From: Codonopsis lanceolata
Lineage: Eukaryota; Streptophyta; Magnoliopsida; Asterales; Campanulaceae
Reading direction: 5' to 3'
Assembly (NCBI GenBank): GCA_013146195.2
Contig: CM028377.1
Location: 64,935,124 to 64,999,123 of the forward strand
Length of the DNA stretch: 64,000 bases
Shown piece by piece: positions 47,453-59,425 of the stretch; the stretch's first letter is position 1, and each line of letters begins with the position of its first letter. The position numbers and the translations under genes are program-made. The notes under the pieces were generated by a model that was given only the letters and a program-made list of their open reading frames with translations, did not search any database and was not told where the DNA came from.

Positions 47453-47561
47453 CCTACATTGGTTAAAAACTGATGTTGGTTTTAAAAATTATATTATTAA
47501 GTACCAATAGAAGAAATACATCTTACATTGGTTGGAAAGTGATGTTGATTTTCAAAGTCAC

Positions 47562-47647
47562 TAGAAAACCAAAAGTTTTTAAAGCTTCCACATGGATGCT
47601 TTAGAATGAAGATTTATCCAAAGGTGGTGAGGTGGCAGAACCATAGA
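47562..47647. repeat. Inverted repeat, right arm
   Basis: Complement of 46588-46672, running from 'tcactagaaaaccaaaagtt' to 'gaggtggcagaaccatag'. Confidence 0.7.
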
Positions 47648-47652
47648 AAATG

Positions 47653-48300
47653 ATTTTTACTTATACACATTTGATAAAAGATTTTTACCATTATTACCAT
47701 TAGAAGATGTATATCTCACATTGGCTAGAAAATGATGTTGAGTTTAAATTATTTTATATTATTACCAATAAGACAATAAAAGAGATGTATAACACATTGT
47801 TTAAAAAGAAAATGTTAGATTTTAAAGTCTTTAGACTAATGACTTTCACTTTTACAAGAGATGTATCTCACATGGTTACAAAATATTCTACTATTATTAT
47901 CAATAGAAGATATGTATCACACATTGATTAGAAATTGATGTTTGTATTAAAAATACTATTATTAATTACTAATTGAAAAGATGTAGCATACATTTGTTAT
48001 AAAGTGTTGTTGGTTTTCAAAGTTTTTTGATAAAAAACTTCTACCATTATTATCAATAGAAGATGTGTATCTTACATTGTTTAAAAATGAATTATGATTT
48101 TAAAAGTTTTTAACAAAATGACTTTTAATATTATTATCAAGTTATATGTTAATTTTAAAAGTCTTTAGATAAAAAAATTACTATTATTATTAATACAAAA
48201 TATGTATCTCACGTTAGCTAGAAACTTATATTAATTTTAAAAGTATTTAGGTAAAAAATTATTTAATAATATTAACAATATAAAAAAAATTATAACCATG
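47653..48300. repeat. Diverged ~100-bp tandem repeats
   Basis: Variants of 'gatgtatctcacattggcta' followed by 'gaaaatgatgttgattttaa' and 'aagtctttagataaaaa' recur about seven times, beginning already at 47443. Strongly decayed and AT-rich. Confidence 0.6.
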
Positions 48301-48423
48301 GAAGAGATTAACAATCTAATTATAATGTCTAAAAGTTATATTAGTATTACAAAAATATATATATCTCACATTGTACCAGTGCATAGCACGGGCTAAATAA
48401 CTAGTTATTACAATAACTCAACT

Positions 48424-48453
48424 GTTTTGATGCCGCCTTCGAGGCATCAAAAC
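48424..48453. repeat. Perfect 11-bp hairpin
   Basis: GTTTTGATGCC, loop gccttcga, GGCATCAAAAC. It lies 20 bases after the Helitron-like end. No function can be assigned. Confidence 0.6.
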
Positions 48454-49684
48454 TGCTGCCATTTCAAGTCCATAATAACATACACAGGGTGTAAATTTTT
48501 AACTGTGTCAGCACTGCTGGGTATTTTGAAATTTTGTACCTTATTGTAATTTTAGACAGGTAGGGGATTAGTGAGACAATACACTATACTCCCCTTTCCT
48601 ACCAGATAAAACCTTTGCTTTTTTCAGAAATAGGGTCAGTGCAGGGATTGGAGAGGATTTCCTCCCTAATTTTACAATTAATGGTGTGCTTTGAATAGTC
48701 AAATGAGAATCATAAAGAGTTTGTTCATTATTAAACAAATAAAAGAAAAGAAAATTAAAAAGAAAAGAGGGGAAAAGAATCAAAAGATACAGAGCATCAT
48801 CCCTCTTCATCTTCTTTCTCTCTCATCCCTCATCCATCCCCACAAAACCCAGCTGCCAAATCTCCTTCTCCCAGCCGCTTATCCTCTGCCAACGCAATTG
48901 CCAAGCGAACTCAGTTCGCTCCTCCCGTCTTTCCGTCCTTCGTCTTCTCCGTTCTCCCCACCATCTCAAGTGCTGCCTCCCACTTCAAGTGCTCTGCCCA
49001 GCACCGTCTTCCTCCGTTCAAATCGAGCAAGCCCCGCATCTTCTCCCCCTTCTTCTCCGGGGAAATCTCCACCCTTCTTGTTCAATTACTGGCGTCCACC
49101 TCCACAGTCCAGCCGCCTCCGGCCACCTCCAATCCATCTCACATGTCCCCTCCATCTCCGGTGAATCAACAGTTCATAGCCGGCCACGCCGTCATTCTCC
49201 AAGCCGGTTCCAATTCCGCTGTCTTCACAATCGCCACCTTCAAAAAAATCATTTAAGCGTCTTTAGAGTTTTCGTAAAATCATTTAAGCGCCCTTGCTTT
49301 CAAGAAACTGGAACCCAATTCAATTTTTGATGTAGAGAGAGATCGTACATGGAATTGGAACAGAGAGATTAAGATTGCAAGCCCTATACTTGAAAATCAG
49401 TGCTTGTGCGTGGAAGGGGGGGAAAGGCTCTGCCGGATGTTGAATCAAGTAAAGGGACATGAGAGAGCTAGGGAAGAGAGAGATGGTTGTGAAGCGAGAA
49501 AAGAGGGGAAAAAGAGGGGGAGTTGGAGATCGGCAGGGAGAAGTGGGGGAGTTGGAGAGGGGTTTCATAACTACCCTTCGCACATGTGAAATCTAGACGA
49601 AATTGGGACCGTAGGATATCGGTAAATGAATTGATCTCAGCCGCTCTTTATCCCAAGTCAATTGCGAGCGTGTTTCCCAAGCTG
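48454..49684. other. Gene-free; pyrimidine-rich, Pro/Ser-frame region
   Basis: At 48790-49250 the plus strand is C- and CT-rich, so every frame reads proline and serine (for example the 157-codon frame at 48691-49164). That is compositional, not a domain. It could be a promoter/leader of an unseen or captured gene. Short frames on both strands at 49320-49590 overlap each other and show no family. Confidence 0.35.
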
Positions 49685-49755
49685 TATTATAATAAAGATG
49701 TATAGTTTAGTTGTAAAAGATATATACCATCCAATTATGCTTATGGGTGTAAAAA

Positions 49756-49759
49756 CTAG
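49756..49759 (+). other. Helitron-like 3' terminus interrupted downstream by a MULE
   Basis: 'gatatataccatccaattat', 'gcttatgggtgtaaaaa' and CTAG|T match the end at 39895. The 30 bases after CTAG also match, up to the MULE target site. Confidence 0.4.
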
Positions 49760-50336
49760 TTTTCAAGATAAAGATGTTGGATATTTAAAGGTAAAACCCT
49801 TCATTTGGTCACCCAATTTTTCAAAAACTTGCATAGGCGGCCACCGAAAGTTTAAAACTTGCAATGAGACCACTGTACATTAGTTAGGTGACAAGCGAGC
49901 CCGTTTTTTGGATGGACGTTAGATTCATCTGTTAAATTATGTCAAATATCTATTTTACCCTTTTATATACATTTTTTGTGATATTAATTACATTTGGGGT
50001 CAAAGTGTAATAAAACTCAATGCTTCAAAACAACACTTGAAATGCCCACTGCCCCTTCGCCCACCCATATTCGTCTTCGTATTTTACAGTTCAGTGTCGC
50101 CACCTCCCCCACCAATCTCAGCCGGGGTTTTTGAATATGCCTGGAATTCCAGTGGATTGATGGCAGATTACGAATAAGCAAGAACTCTTGAGCAAAGACA
50201 ACCATACCTTTTGGAAAACCAACCAAAGTTTCAAGGGAACGAAGGGGTCAATAATTCATCTTCGCCATTAACACCAGATTTGTCACCCCCTTACCCTTCC
50301 TCCTCCAAATCTACTTCGTGTCTGATGACGACGAAC

Positions 50337-51050
50337 TGTGACGATCCGATCCGGACTCCGAGGAGGAATCGCGAGTCAAACCGTCCAAAAATGACTAAAA
50401 TTCATGCAAGGACTCAATTATATAAAACGACGTGACGCAACATTGTAGATGAAGCGCGATTCGGCACTAAATGGCCGGAATATTTTAAAACTTTTAAAAC
50501 CTGATATAACAGTTAAAGACAAGTATACCAATTCATCGGTGACTTTACAACCGGAACCCAACACTAAACAGTTCATGCTATAACACCTCGACGGCTAAAC
50601 ATGCCGAAGAAACAACAAAAGTAAATAAGAGCTAATGTGATGCTCAGCGGAAGTCTAAAGATAAGTGAACCAACTTTGAAAATATAAGTTTTACATTATA
50701 CTTTACAAGAACAAGCCTTGATACAAAAACTACAAGTTTAATAATACTAGAGTTACAAGTATGATACAAATACCCAAGACAAGTCTAATTGACTTGCTTA
50801 ACCCAACATCCTTGCCAAGAAAGAAAGAGGAAACTATAATTAAGTCCTTGCATGAATTGTAGTCCTATTTGGACGGCTTGACTCCGATTCCTCCTCGGAG
50901 TCTGGGTCGGGTCATCACAGTTGGTATCAGAGCATGTTATCTCGATTGTTTGACTCGCTCTACTGTTTAACAAGTTCTTGTCTTCTTCTTATGTTAGTTT
51001 AGTGGCACGACCTTGGGATTTCGTGTTGAAATCCGGGTCGAGTCGTGACA
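50337..51050 (+). mobile_element. Internally deleted LTR element nested in the MULE
   Basis: It begins TGTGACGA and ends TCGTGACA, with CGAAC at 50332-50336 and 51051-51055 as a perfect 5-bp target duplication. 50337-50919 looks like a 5' LTR (TG...CATCACA) and is followed by a primer-binding site. The terminal ~50 bases ('aaatccgggtcgagtcgtgaca') resemble the LTR end 'tgggtcgggtcatcaca', so the 3' LTR is reduced to a stub. The first ~90 bases are also present inverted at about 50835-50919. Confidence 0.75.
50922..50933 (+). other. Primer-binding site matching initiator tRNA-Met
   Basis: TGGTATCAGAGC, complementary to the 3' end of plant initiator tRNA-Met, two bases after the inferred LTR end CATCACA. 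This is the classic primer site of plant LTR retrotransposons. Confidence 0.8.
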
Positions 51051-51894
51051 CGAACTTGAACATCCTCACGAACATCGCCCTCTTTCACATCAACTCCAAC
51101 CACTTCTGCTCGACGAACTTTGATCTACCATCTCGGCTACAAGATCCACCATCTTATCCACCATATCTGCAGCCAAGACCACTAAGTTCAAACATTCAAG
51201 CAAAATACGAAATCCCTAGCCTGCTGTGAATGTGAGAAAAATGGTGATTGCGATCCCTCTTTCTCTTCTTTCACACTCAAACTCCCTATATCCACCATAG
51301 CCACCGACCTCTCTCTCTTGTCGCCATCTCCGAGTCTATCTACGGCCAGACAATTCTTTCTCCTCGCCTAACCCCCCCGACCAAGCCTCCTTCATCTCAG
51401 CGCCGACTCCATGTCCGCCCTTCAGTCGACTTCTCATTCTTTCTCTCTTATTCCGACCAACAATGGCCTTGGCTTTGTTGAATCCCGTCTCCAAGTAGTC
51501 ACCACCATCTTATCTTCCCCCAACTTCATCATCGGCCCAGACTAGTTTGCCAAACAATTCTTTCTCTAATTTGTGCATTATAGAATTGGTTATGTTTCAA
51601 TTGGACACCTTTAGGTTTTTAATATCACATAAAGAGAATAATAATTAATTTAAAGGGGGTAAAATAGGAATTTCACACAGATTTAATGGTGAAGCTAATG
51701 GTTGTCTAAAATATGGGCATGCCTGCAACATTAATTTAGTTCAATGGCCTTATTGCAGGTTTTAAATTTTCGATGGCCACCTTACAAGTTTTTGAGAAAT
51801 TAGGTGGCCAAATGAGGGGTTTTGCCATATTTAAAAGTGTTAGAAGTTTTTGCTCGAGTGAGTTTTTTTTATTTTAAATTAAATAAGTATCAAC

Positions 51895-51896
<2 letters not shown>

Positions 51897-51932
<36 letters not shown>
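51897..51932. repeat. (TA)n microsatellite
   Basis: Pure TA run. Confidence 0.9.
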
Positions 51933-51935
<3 letters not shown>

Positions 51936-52179
51936 ACAAGCGTGATTTTCCCGCCTAAATGTTTTCCATAAATGAAAACACAAATATGCATCGGAAGTTG
52001 AAACACTTTGTTTTATTACATTTTTCTTATTTTTTATACTAAACATTTAATTAACAATGCATTGGAAATTAGAACAATTTGTTTTGTTACATTTTCTTTA
52101 TATATATAATGACAAATGTGATTAGCACATCCAAATATAGCAAGATCCCTTCAAAATGCGCTTGCCAAAAATAGGAAGA

Positions 52180-52188
52180 TATATATAT

Positions 52189-52276
<88 letters not shown>
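52180..52276. repeat. (AT)n microsatellite, ~95 bp
   Basis: The longest AT run in the window, with one interruption near its left end. Such tracts collapse easily in assembly, so its true length is uncertain. Confidence 0.95.
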
Positions 52277-52277
<1 letters not shown>

Positions 52278-53780
52278 GACAAATGTAATTTGTTTATCTC
52301 AAGATTGCTAGATAACCACTATAACTACTTTCAAAATAAGGATACTATTTACATATGAACACATATACAAGTATTGATAAGTAAATAAAAAAACATAAGA
52401 AGTTGTTAAGAAATTAAATATTATCAATCTAAGAAGGAATGTTTTTTCTGTTTTTACCAATATGCAAGAGAAACAAGACTAGCAATCTAAAAACTCAACA
52501 AACATTGCTTACTCAGCCATAAATGTGCTTCCTCTTTGAATATTAATGTACTTGTGAGTTTTGTCAAGGCAAATTCTATCCATAGGAGCTAAAGAACAAT
52601 TACATAGTGAAATATAATTTGATGAACAACTATGGATCCTTAAAGTTTGTCATGTCTAATTGATACTCAACAAACATTGTTTACTCAGCCATAAATGTGT
52701 TTTCTCCTTGAATATAAATGCTCTGTGACCGCTTTTGTTGTCTATAACCACGTAATTTAACTGACAATAGTAGTAGCATCAGTTATGACATATTGGATGA
52801 GTGGACTTTTAAAGATCAACAAGGTTCTGGTGAGAGGTGACAACATCATCATTACCGGATTCCATTTTCGTCATTGACATTGGAAGATGACTATGGACAA
52901 GTAAATCGTAGTTTAATTGCTTTGGGAATATATACAATGACTGTAGAAGGGTGTGATTATGTATATGGACGAGTAGTCAAGTATATCATACTCTGTGAGA
53001 GGTAAAATGAATTGAGAGTAATCATAGTCTAAATGTCTATTTTATTGTCTATTGAATTGGGCTTAAATATTTGTAGATATAGTTGTAATAATTAAGTACA
53101 TATATTATCAGTGTCACATCATTTGGGTGACACTATTAATGAAAGGTTTTTGAGTTGGGGACATTTAGGTCATTTCAGGGGAGGGATGACCGTATGAAGT
53201 ATGTAATTTGAGTTGCTTTTCTTTGGTTTATCATCATTTTAATTTGTTATACATTGATTAATATATATTATATGAGTTTTGTTAGGTGATAGTGATAGTA
53301 GTAGTAATTATACATATTTAATCATAGTGATAGTAGTAGTAATCGCACATATTTAATGACAAATGTTGTATTTAAAAAAATATTCTAAATTTTATAAAAG
53401 ATTTTATTTATTTATTGTATTATCTATTTATTGAGCAGTAAAAGCTTATTTCAACAAATGTGCCACAAAGGCAGAAGATGTATCACAAAGATTCATCTTA
53501 AGGGGGTAAGTGTTTTACCTCATTAGGGTTGTCTTCTTCGCTTTAAATACATATTATTTCTTAAAGAGATTGTTTCCTAAAATGTTGATTTGTTTAGAAT
53601 AGTTGTTTCCCTGAAGTAGTTAAGTCTTTGGAAGTTGTTTTGCTTCTTGTAATCATTAGATCTCAGTTGTAACTCTTTGCATCTTATTTTGATCTATATG
53701 AGAACTTGTTCAAATCAACTTTACTTCATGTCTATCCGCTTTTGAATGTCTACTCTTTGATAGCATGAACTCTTATGTTT
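52277..53780. other. Gene-free AT-rich DNA
   Basis: A pair of related sentences near 52495-52540 and 52668-52715 ('tactcagccataaatgtg') shows a local ~170-bp duplication. 'gatagtagtagtaat' repeats near 53295 and 53327. No exon is recognised. Confidence 0.45.
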
Positions 53781-55931
53781 CTTTTATGAATTTGATACAT
53801 GTGCTTTATTCACATTTTTTTTGAATCCACAAACAGCAAACATAACTTTGCTGTCAACCCAACAACAAACCAATCCATAAATATTAGTACTCTTCTTCGA
53901 TGAAATATAATTCTGATGTGATGAAACCAAGATCTCCTTATTAAATAATAGTCTTGAATTTGATCTACTCACGTTGATCAAATTTATCTGTGAACATTGC
54001 ACTTGAAAGAATGACATTTCATGTCAAAGACTTTTTGTGCTAAAATACTAAATTGACTCTTATCTTAATATTGATTTATAACAAATATCTACTCAAAGTA
54101 TATATTAAGTATATAATCAGATAGTTGTCACTAACTCGGTTCTATATCTACTGGTGTAACAATCGGTATCTACATTTGTTGGTATCAACTGCTATCATTA
54201 TGACTAGACAAATTGGTATCTTAAACTGAATTCAACTCAGTTAAAAAAGACCTTATTCCGCACCATAATTCTTTAAAGAATACTTGTAAAACCTCATCAG
54301 AAGAAATATTTTTGACATCATAATTAGTGTGACAACTTGTTTGACACCATATAGGTTTTAGACTAGGAAAGTCTTTGTCTAGTCCTACTTTTTCATTGAT
54401 GTTCAACAAACTAGCAATTCCAGTACACCAGCACCAGCCTACCTGCTACATCGTGAAAAATCTTCTAAAGACTCGTCACCAGCAGACTTGCTAGAGGGTG
54501 AAATATATCTTGAAGATTCGTCACCATCAAACATGTTATGGTTTGATTGTTCATACCGCAACTACGTCAACTAGCAATTCTCTCTACTTTCCGACTCAAC
54601 TTTTAGAAAGGAACATCATACCAGCAGACTTAGCTCTGTACGTGCTACATAGAGAAAAGATTGTAGCTATTCAAAAACGACAAAGTACGCAAGCCTCAAA
54701 AGTCATTCAGATTTTTAAGGAGCCTGACATCTCAAATCCTACAAGATATTCTCCCTTGCTACATGTGGTTTGGAAAGTCAAAAAAATCTACTTTATTGGA
54801 CAGACCATCTGTCAGTGTACTACGCTTCAGACTTACTTTTCAGAGATACATCAATTCAGTCTGACAGGTAACCATTCAAGATCTACAGAACAAAATATTT
54901 ATCCAACAGTCTTCAACGTCAACACTATTCCAAACAGATAGAAAATCTCTTAACATATCTCAACAATCAAAAGATCCATGTCCATAAAAGAGAGAGAAAT
55001 AAGAAAATCACAAGACAGAGATCAGTGTCTTGATCACGAACTTACTTCTTGATTTGAGTTCTTCAACCTCCTTCGAAGATCTCAGTCTCTACCAAAGCTT
55101 CAAAGACTTTATTCTTAAGCTAGAGGTCAAGCACTTCAGATCCGTTTGAAAATAGATTTTGAAAGATGCCCAAGGAAGATGAAGAGCTGTCTGGCTACAT
55201 TACATTTATATCTTCATATTTGTATCCCATTACAAATGTTGTTGGTTGTGCAATCATCGATCATAATAGGGAGTCAAGTGCTCTGCACTCAGTTGTTCAG
55301 ATATCTTTTATCTGAACGACCCTAAAAATTATATTCTCATATCTATTCCTCGTTGTCGTCTCCTACTGCTATCTGTACTTAAAATTTTCTTCTATGAATA
55401 ATTAAGTAAGGATTAAAGTTTTGGACCATGAGGATAGATAATGTACATAGAAAGTCTAGGTTGATGTATTTTGTAAGTTTGTATTTGAATAAACTTCAGA
55501 TGATATTTCATATTATATATTCTTTAAAACTATTCTTCTATGAGCTTTTATAATCTGTTTTACTTCTCTGAAAGCTATTTTCTCATGACTTCCTAAACCT
55601 GCATTTGGAGAATGATTAAGTGTGATGTTGTTCTTAACATATATTTGTGTACAACTACTTAAGACTTGTTAGATAAATCTAAGTCTTACTATTTCCACTG
55701 CTAAAATTCTTTATTCTGGCTTTTGATTTATTAGCAGTCTGCATACAGAGTTCATTACTTTGCTTAGAGCAAGTCTATTGTTCCTTGTTATCAGCAGACA
55801 TGCTCCCTCTGCAGATTGCTTATGCCTTTAAATCTGCCCTTTACGAATATTAAAAGAATTTTTTTTTAAATTGACATCATAGACTATTCACCTCCCCTCT
55901 AACCTATTTGACCATAATTGTGGACCAACAT
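53781..55931 (+). mobile_element. Possible LTR-derived region (copia SIRE/Maximus-like)
   Basis: The phrases 'accagcagacttgctagag', 'atcagcagacatgctccct' and the end 'cacctcccctctaacctatt' ... 'gtggaccaaca' resemble LTRs of the SIRE/Maximus copia lineage, whose LTRs end near CCAACA. A 147-codon plus frame (54498-54941) has no domain. The 5' end, primer site and coding region are not identified, so the assignment is tentative. Confidence 0.35.
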
Positions 55932-56113
55932 CGACTTTTCCACATACAAAACTAAGATCTCACGATCGTCATCTTCCCACAAAATTATTTCCAAACTAGT
56001 TAAACTTAAACGAAGAAACTTGAACACCCTGATCATGAGTGACCAATTTTTTAGTCAATCACCTTTGTAACGTAACCAACATTTCACCTTCTTCCTTACA
56101 TGCACTGAAGAAT

Positions 56114-56734
56114 CAGGGTCGACCTTACAATAAGCCCAATGAGGGCATGACCTTAGGCCCCCCAAAAAAACCCAATTTTTGGGCCCCAAAATCTAAAAAA
56201 ATCCTACCTATTATTAAATTATTTTATTTCACAATTTCACATTTTTTTTCTTGATTTCTTCAATTTGCCATAACTTATAGTTAATAGTTATAGCTTATAG
56301 CTTATAGCTTATTAATTAATTATTAACTTTTAATCAGATCATAGTATTTAGTGATCAGTGAATCATTTGCGGTTTGTCCCAATTTTTATGGTTTTTTCGT
56401 TGACTTGTTGGTAATTGGTGATATTCTAATTGAAATTTGATTATTTGAACATATACGATAATTCTAAAATAGATAAATTGAGATTAATCATTAATTTATG
56501 TTAATGGAAAATTGCACATCTACTATAATTATATACTAAAAAAGAGAAATTGTACATGAAAAATTGTTTGTTTGTTTGTTTTTTGAGTGAAATGAAGTGT
56601 TTTTATAATTATCTTTTATGTTTATTTAATTATTTCTTTAGTTATTCAAAAAATATTTTAAAAAATTGTTACAAAGGGAGGGTCCCTTTCAAGATGACCG
56701 ACTTAGGTCCTCGATTTCAATGGGCTGGGCCCTG
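56114..56734. mobile_element. Non-autonomous hAT element
   Basis: The left end CAGGGTCGACC and right end GGCTGGGCCCTG form short inverted ends. Both sides then carry GGCCC-rich, purine-imbalanced sequence ('ccttaggccccccaaaaaa'), typical of plant TTF/ZMYM-type hAT termini. The flanking 8-mers TGAAGAAT and CAGAGAAT match at 5 of 8 positions. The interior is non-coding. Confidence 0.55.
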
Positions 56735-56909
56735 CAGAGAATGATTCCCCTGGGCCAACTTTCTGTAACCCAAATGAATGAATAACACAGTAATCAAGTT
56801 AACCAAATATCACACGACATGAATGGGTATTTGTGTTTAGAATCTGGGGAATGGTTTGAACATGGTTTACTAGTACCCGCCCCATTCTTCCACCCCTTTT
56901 CTCCAACCG

Positions 56910-56995
56910 ATTTTTTTTTTTTACTCCTAAGAACCTGAGACCTCACACATTGTGGAGTTACATGTTTACCACTGGGTCACCCCTTAGGGGGCAAG
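56910..56995 (-). mobile_element. SINE copy (degenerate)
   Basis: A T-run followed by 'gagacctcacacattgtgga' and 'ccactgggtcacccctta' is the same tRNA-derived sequence as at 57030-57126, with part of the box B region lost. Confidence 0.55.
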
Positions 56996-57029
56996 GAGTA
57001 GTTAATTTAAAATATATACTTCACACTAG

Positions 57030-57126
57030 TTTTTTTTTTCTCCTAAGGGGGGCGTGGGAAGGGATCGAACCTAGAGACCTCACACATTGTGAAGTCTCAT
57101 CTCTACCACTGAATCACCCCTTAGGG
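57030..57126 (-). mobile_element. tRNA-derived SINE
   Basis: Minus strand: box-A-like 'tgattcagtggtagagatga', then a perfect box B 'ggttcgatccc', then an A-run. It is nearly the same sequence as the SINE at 20134-20231. The flanks show no clear target duplication. Confidence 0.65.
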
Positions 57127-59084
57127 GTAAACTAAATTGTGTAGCTAAGGAGTTTCAAACAAAAACAATAAATTATAGATGTATATTAGCCTAGATGTAT
57201 CTATTAGCATATAGACTCTAACGTCTCATTCTTGAAATTTTGGAGTTGTTTTTGTTTTATAGATGATTTCTCCCGCAATTTAGTAACTTGGGTGGTGATT
57301 TCTTGCCCGTGCGTATTAGTATATATGGAGATAATCAGTGTATAAAGTAAGTATGATGTGAATAAATTAATTAATATATACTTAAGATTTTGTAGGGGTC
57401 GGATCAATATACATTAAACAAAGCAAAGACAATATCTCAAATACTAAAGAAAAACATATTTTATTGACTGTAAAATTTTGTAACTCATCCAAAAAGAATA
57501 TAATTAAACATCCAAAAGCATTCTCTCTTACACACACCAATCCAACACATGTTAATTGAAATAAACTTAAAAATGAAAATCTCAGACAAAAACCACAAAA
57601 TAAATTGAATGAAACGATGTGAACTAACAAAAGACTATTCAAATTCGAAATCACAAAGATTTCAGACCAATAAGAGAAAATTAACACAATTTTTTATAAA
57701 AGAAAGAAATTAAAAATACAAATATTTAAAATTACAAACTTACGAACAATTATTTTTTTAAAAATAAATCTAGGCAGGACAAAAATTAAATTGAGATTTC
57801 AGTTGATTATGATAAAAAGTCAATTAAGAAATTACAAACTAAATATTTGCAAAACAGTAAATCTAGGTTGCGCAAAAAAAAAAAATAAATTAGAGATAAT
57901 CATAGAGAAGAAACTAGATAATTAAGTTAATAAGATTTCAATAAAACAATAAATCATCTATTTATCAAATCTTTTAAACTTTATTATATATTGTGTTTTC
58001 TGGAAATTTTTGTTTATCTCTACCTAATTAAATAAACATTTTTTCTATTTACATGCATTGAAAACTAAAACAATTTATTACAGGCATTTCACAATTAAGT
58101 TAATTAACCGTTACATGCGAGGATTGAATATGAAGGTACAAACTAATTTTTTAGTATGTGATGGGATATAATTTGGCAGACACACAAGACAAAAACTTAG
58201 GAAATAACGTGTTAAAAATATTTTATATAAGACATATCTTTTTAACCCGACTTAGTGAGTGTTGGAAGATTAAACTATAAAAAGTGAAAATCCGTCTTAT
58301 AAATTAAAAGACGTATATATGTACGACGGACTCACATGATATTTAATCTTACAACAATGAGGTTGCGGGATCCTACTCAAGAGAATTTTATTTTTTTACT
58401 ATCAAAACTACATCGTTTTATGTTTAGGGCCCAGCTCAGAAAACACTACTAAATTTCTCTTTCTTCATGGTTAATGTAGACTTACGGAGAACAAGAGGAG
58501 AAAGTGGATTAAAACTAGTTGTTAAAATAAATAATTTTTGGTAAGAAACAAACGCACACACTCTCTCTCTCTCTCTCTCTTCCCACTTCTTAAAACCAAA
58601 ATTTGGATTTTGGTGAGTTGGATGGATTGGTCAGCAAAACAAGTTTTGGAGCTTTCGTTGAGGTTGAGGTTATGTTGGAACAAATATTGAATATAAAAAT
58701 CAATTTGTTGGGTCAATGTTTTATCAAATGTTTATCGATCATCCTTTTATCAATCATAAAAAAATCTCCTTTTTTGTTTCATCAATTGACTGCATGATGA
58801 ATCTATAAGGAGATTTCTCATTTGGGTTATGTGGATTAAAAAAAAATGGAAATTTTAGTTTAGCTTGTTCATCTTACATTCTTTGTGCGCAACAATTTTA
58901 GTTTATTTAGAGATGTTGTTAGTCGTTAAAATTTTGAATCGGTTACGGGCGTAAATTGATTTTCCAAAAGGTTAAGGGGTATGTGTTCAAGGAATATTAA
59001 TGAATTGGGTGGTAATGGAGATAGTGTTAGGTACCCATTACCGAGCAAGAGCGTTTCCATTGTTATCACACAAAGGTGTCGTTT
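57127..59084. other. Gene-free AT-rich DNA
   Basis: A (CT)n tract lies at about 58561-58580. Small frames on both strands (57382-57687, 58522-58797) are AT-driven and have no family. I see no gene or element ends. Confidence 0.45.
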
Positions 59085-59390
59085 GGTAGCCAGAATTAAT
59101 GTCAAATAAGATTAATAAGTCTAGTTGTCTGATGTTTGGTACGCAATATGTGGTCGGGACTAATAGCACAAGTTATCCGGATAAAGTCATTATCCCCTCA
59201 CTATTAATACCAAGGGGGAGGTGGTATTATTAGCGCCCTTACTAAAAAAAATTATGATTAACATTTATAATCTCAAAACTACCTCCGATATACAAGTGAT
59301 GATTAATAGTGATGACACTAATAGTACTGGAATTAATAATATTGCTTATCATTGTCCGATTACCAAACAAGCCCAAAGGATATATAGAAA
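59085..59390. mobile_element. MITE with TTTGGTA-type ends
   Basis: 'aaggtgtcgtttggtagcca' on the left and 'gattaccaaacaagccca' on the right are imperfect inverted ends. The left half also occurs at 21600-21715. The superfamily is uncertain (hAT- or Harbinger-like). Confidence 0.45.
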
Positions 59391-59425
59391 GAAATAATAA
59401 TAATAATAATAATAATAAATATGTT

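Larger units (their letters stand above)
46508..48404 (+). mobile_element. Candidate non-autonomous Helitron (~1.9 kb)
   Basis: It begins TCTATATATATAT after an A and ends with hairpin GTGC-ATA-GCAC, then GGGCTAAATAA and CTAG before a T. This satisfies the TC...CTAG form and A/T insertion rule. The interior has (TA)n and (TTTA)n at 46510-46570, inverted repeats at 46588-46672 and 47562-47647, a 190-bp tandem repeat and a diverged ~100-bp repeat array. There is no Rep/helicase coding sequence. The 5' end is inferred only from TC and context. Confidence 0.45.
50211..51229 (+). pseudogene. Captured-looking open frame split by an LTR element
   Basis: The plus-strand frame at 50211-50336 (Ser/Pro-rich, 'SSSPLTPDLSPPYPSSS') breaks at the CGAAC target site. 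It continues in the same frame from 51056 to the TGA near 51229 ('HINSNHFCSTNFDLPSRLQD', then 'PPSYPPYLQPRPL') when the insertion and one duplicate are ignored, giving about 100 codons. No family is recognised and no ATG opens the left part, so it may be an exon fragment carried by the MULE or simply an open frame. Confidence 0.3.
49790..51826. mobile_element. Mutator-like element (MULE) with 9-bp target duplication
   Basis: The ends GGTAAAACCCTTCATTTGG and (complement) GGCAAAACCCCTCATTTGG start terminal inverted repeats about 180 bp long (49790-49970 and 51650-51826). The 9-bp direct repeat ATATTTAAA lies at 49781-49789 and 51827-51835. The region at 39840-39925, read on the minus strand, has the joined flanks 'gttggatatttaaaagtgtt' with no element, a related empty site. 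There is no transposase. The interior holds gene-like, C-rich sequence on both sides of a nested LTR element, so it fits the Pack-MULE pattern. Confidence 0.88.

Noticed and set aside
48691..49330. 157- and 113-codon Pro/Ser-rich frames
   Set aside because: All frames across this C-rich tract read Pro/Ser/Leu. Composition explains them. It could be an untranslated leader but not a supported protein.
57030..57126. tRNA gene on the minus strand
   Set aside because: Box A and B are present but the acceptor stem and cloverleaf do not form, it ends in an A-run, and related copies exist elsewhere. Better explained as a SINE.
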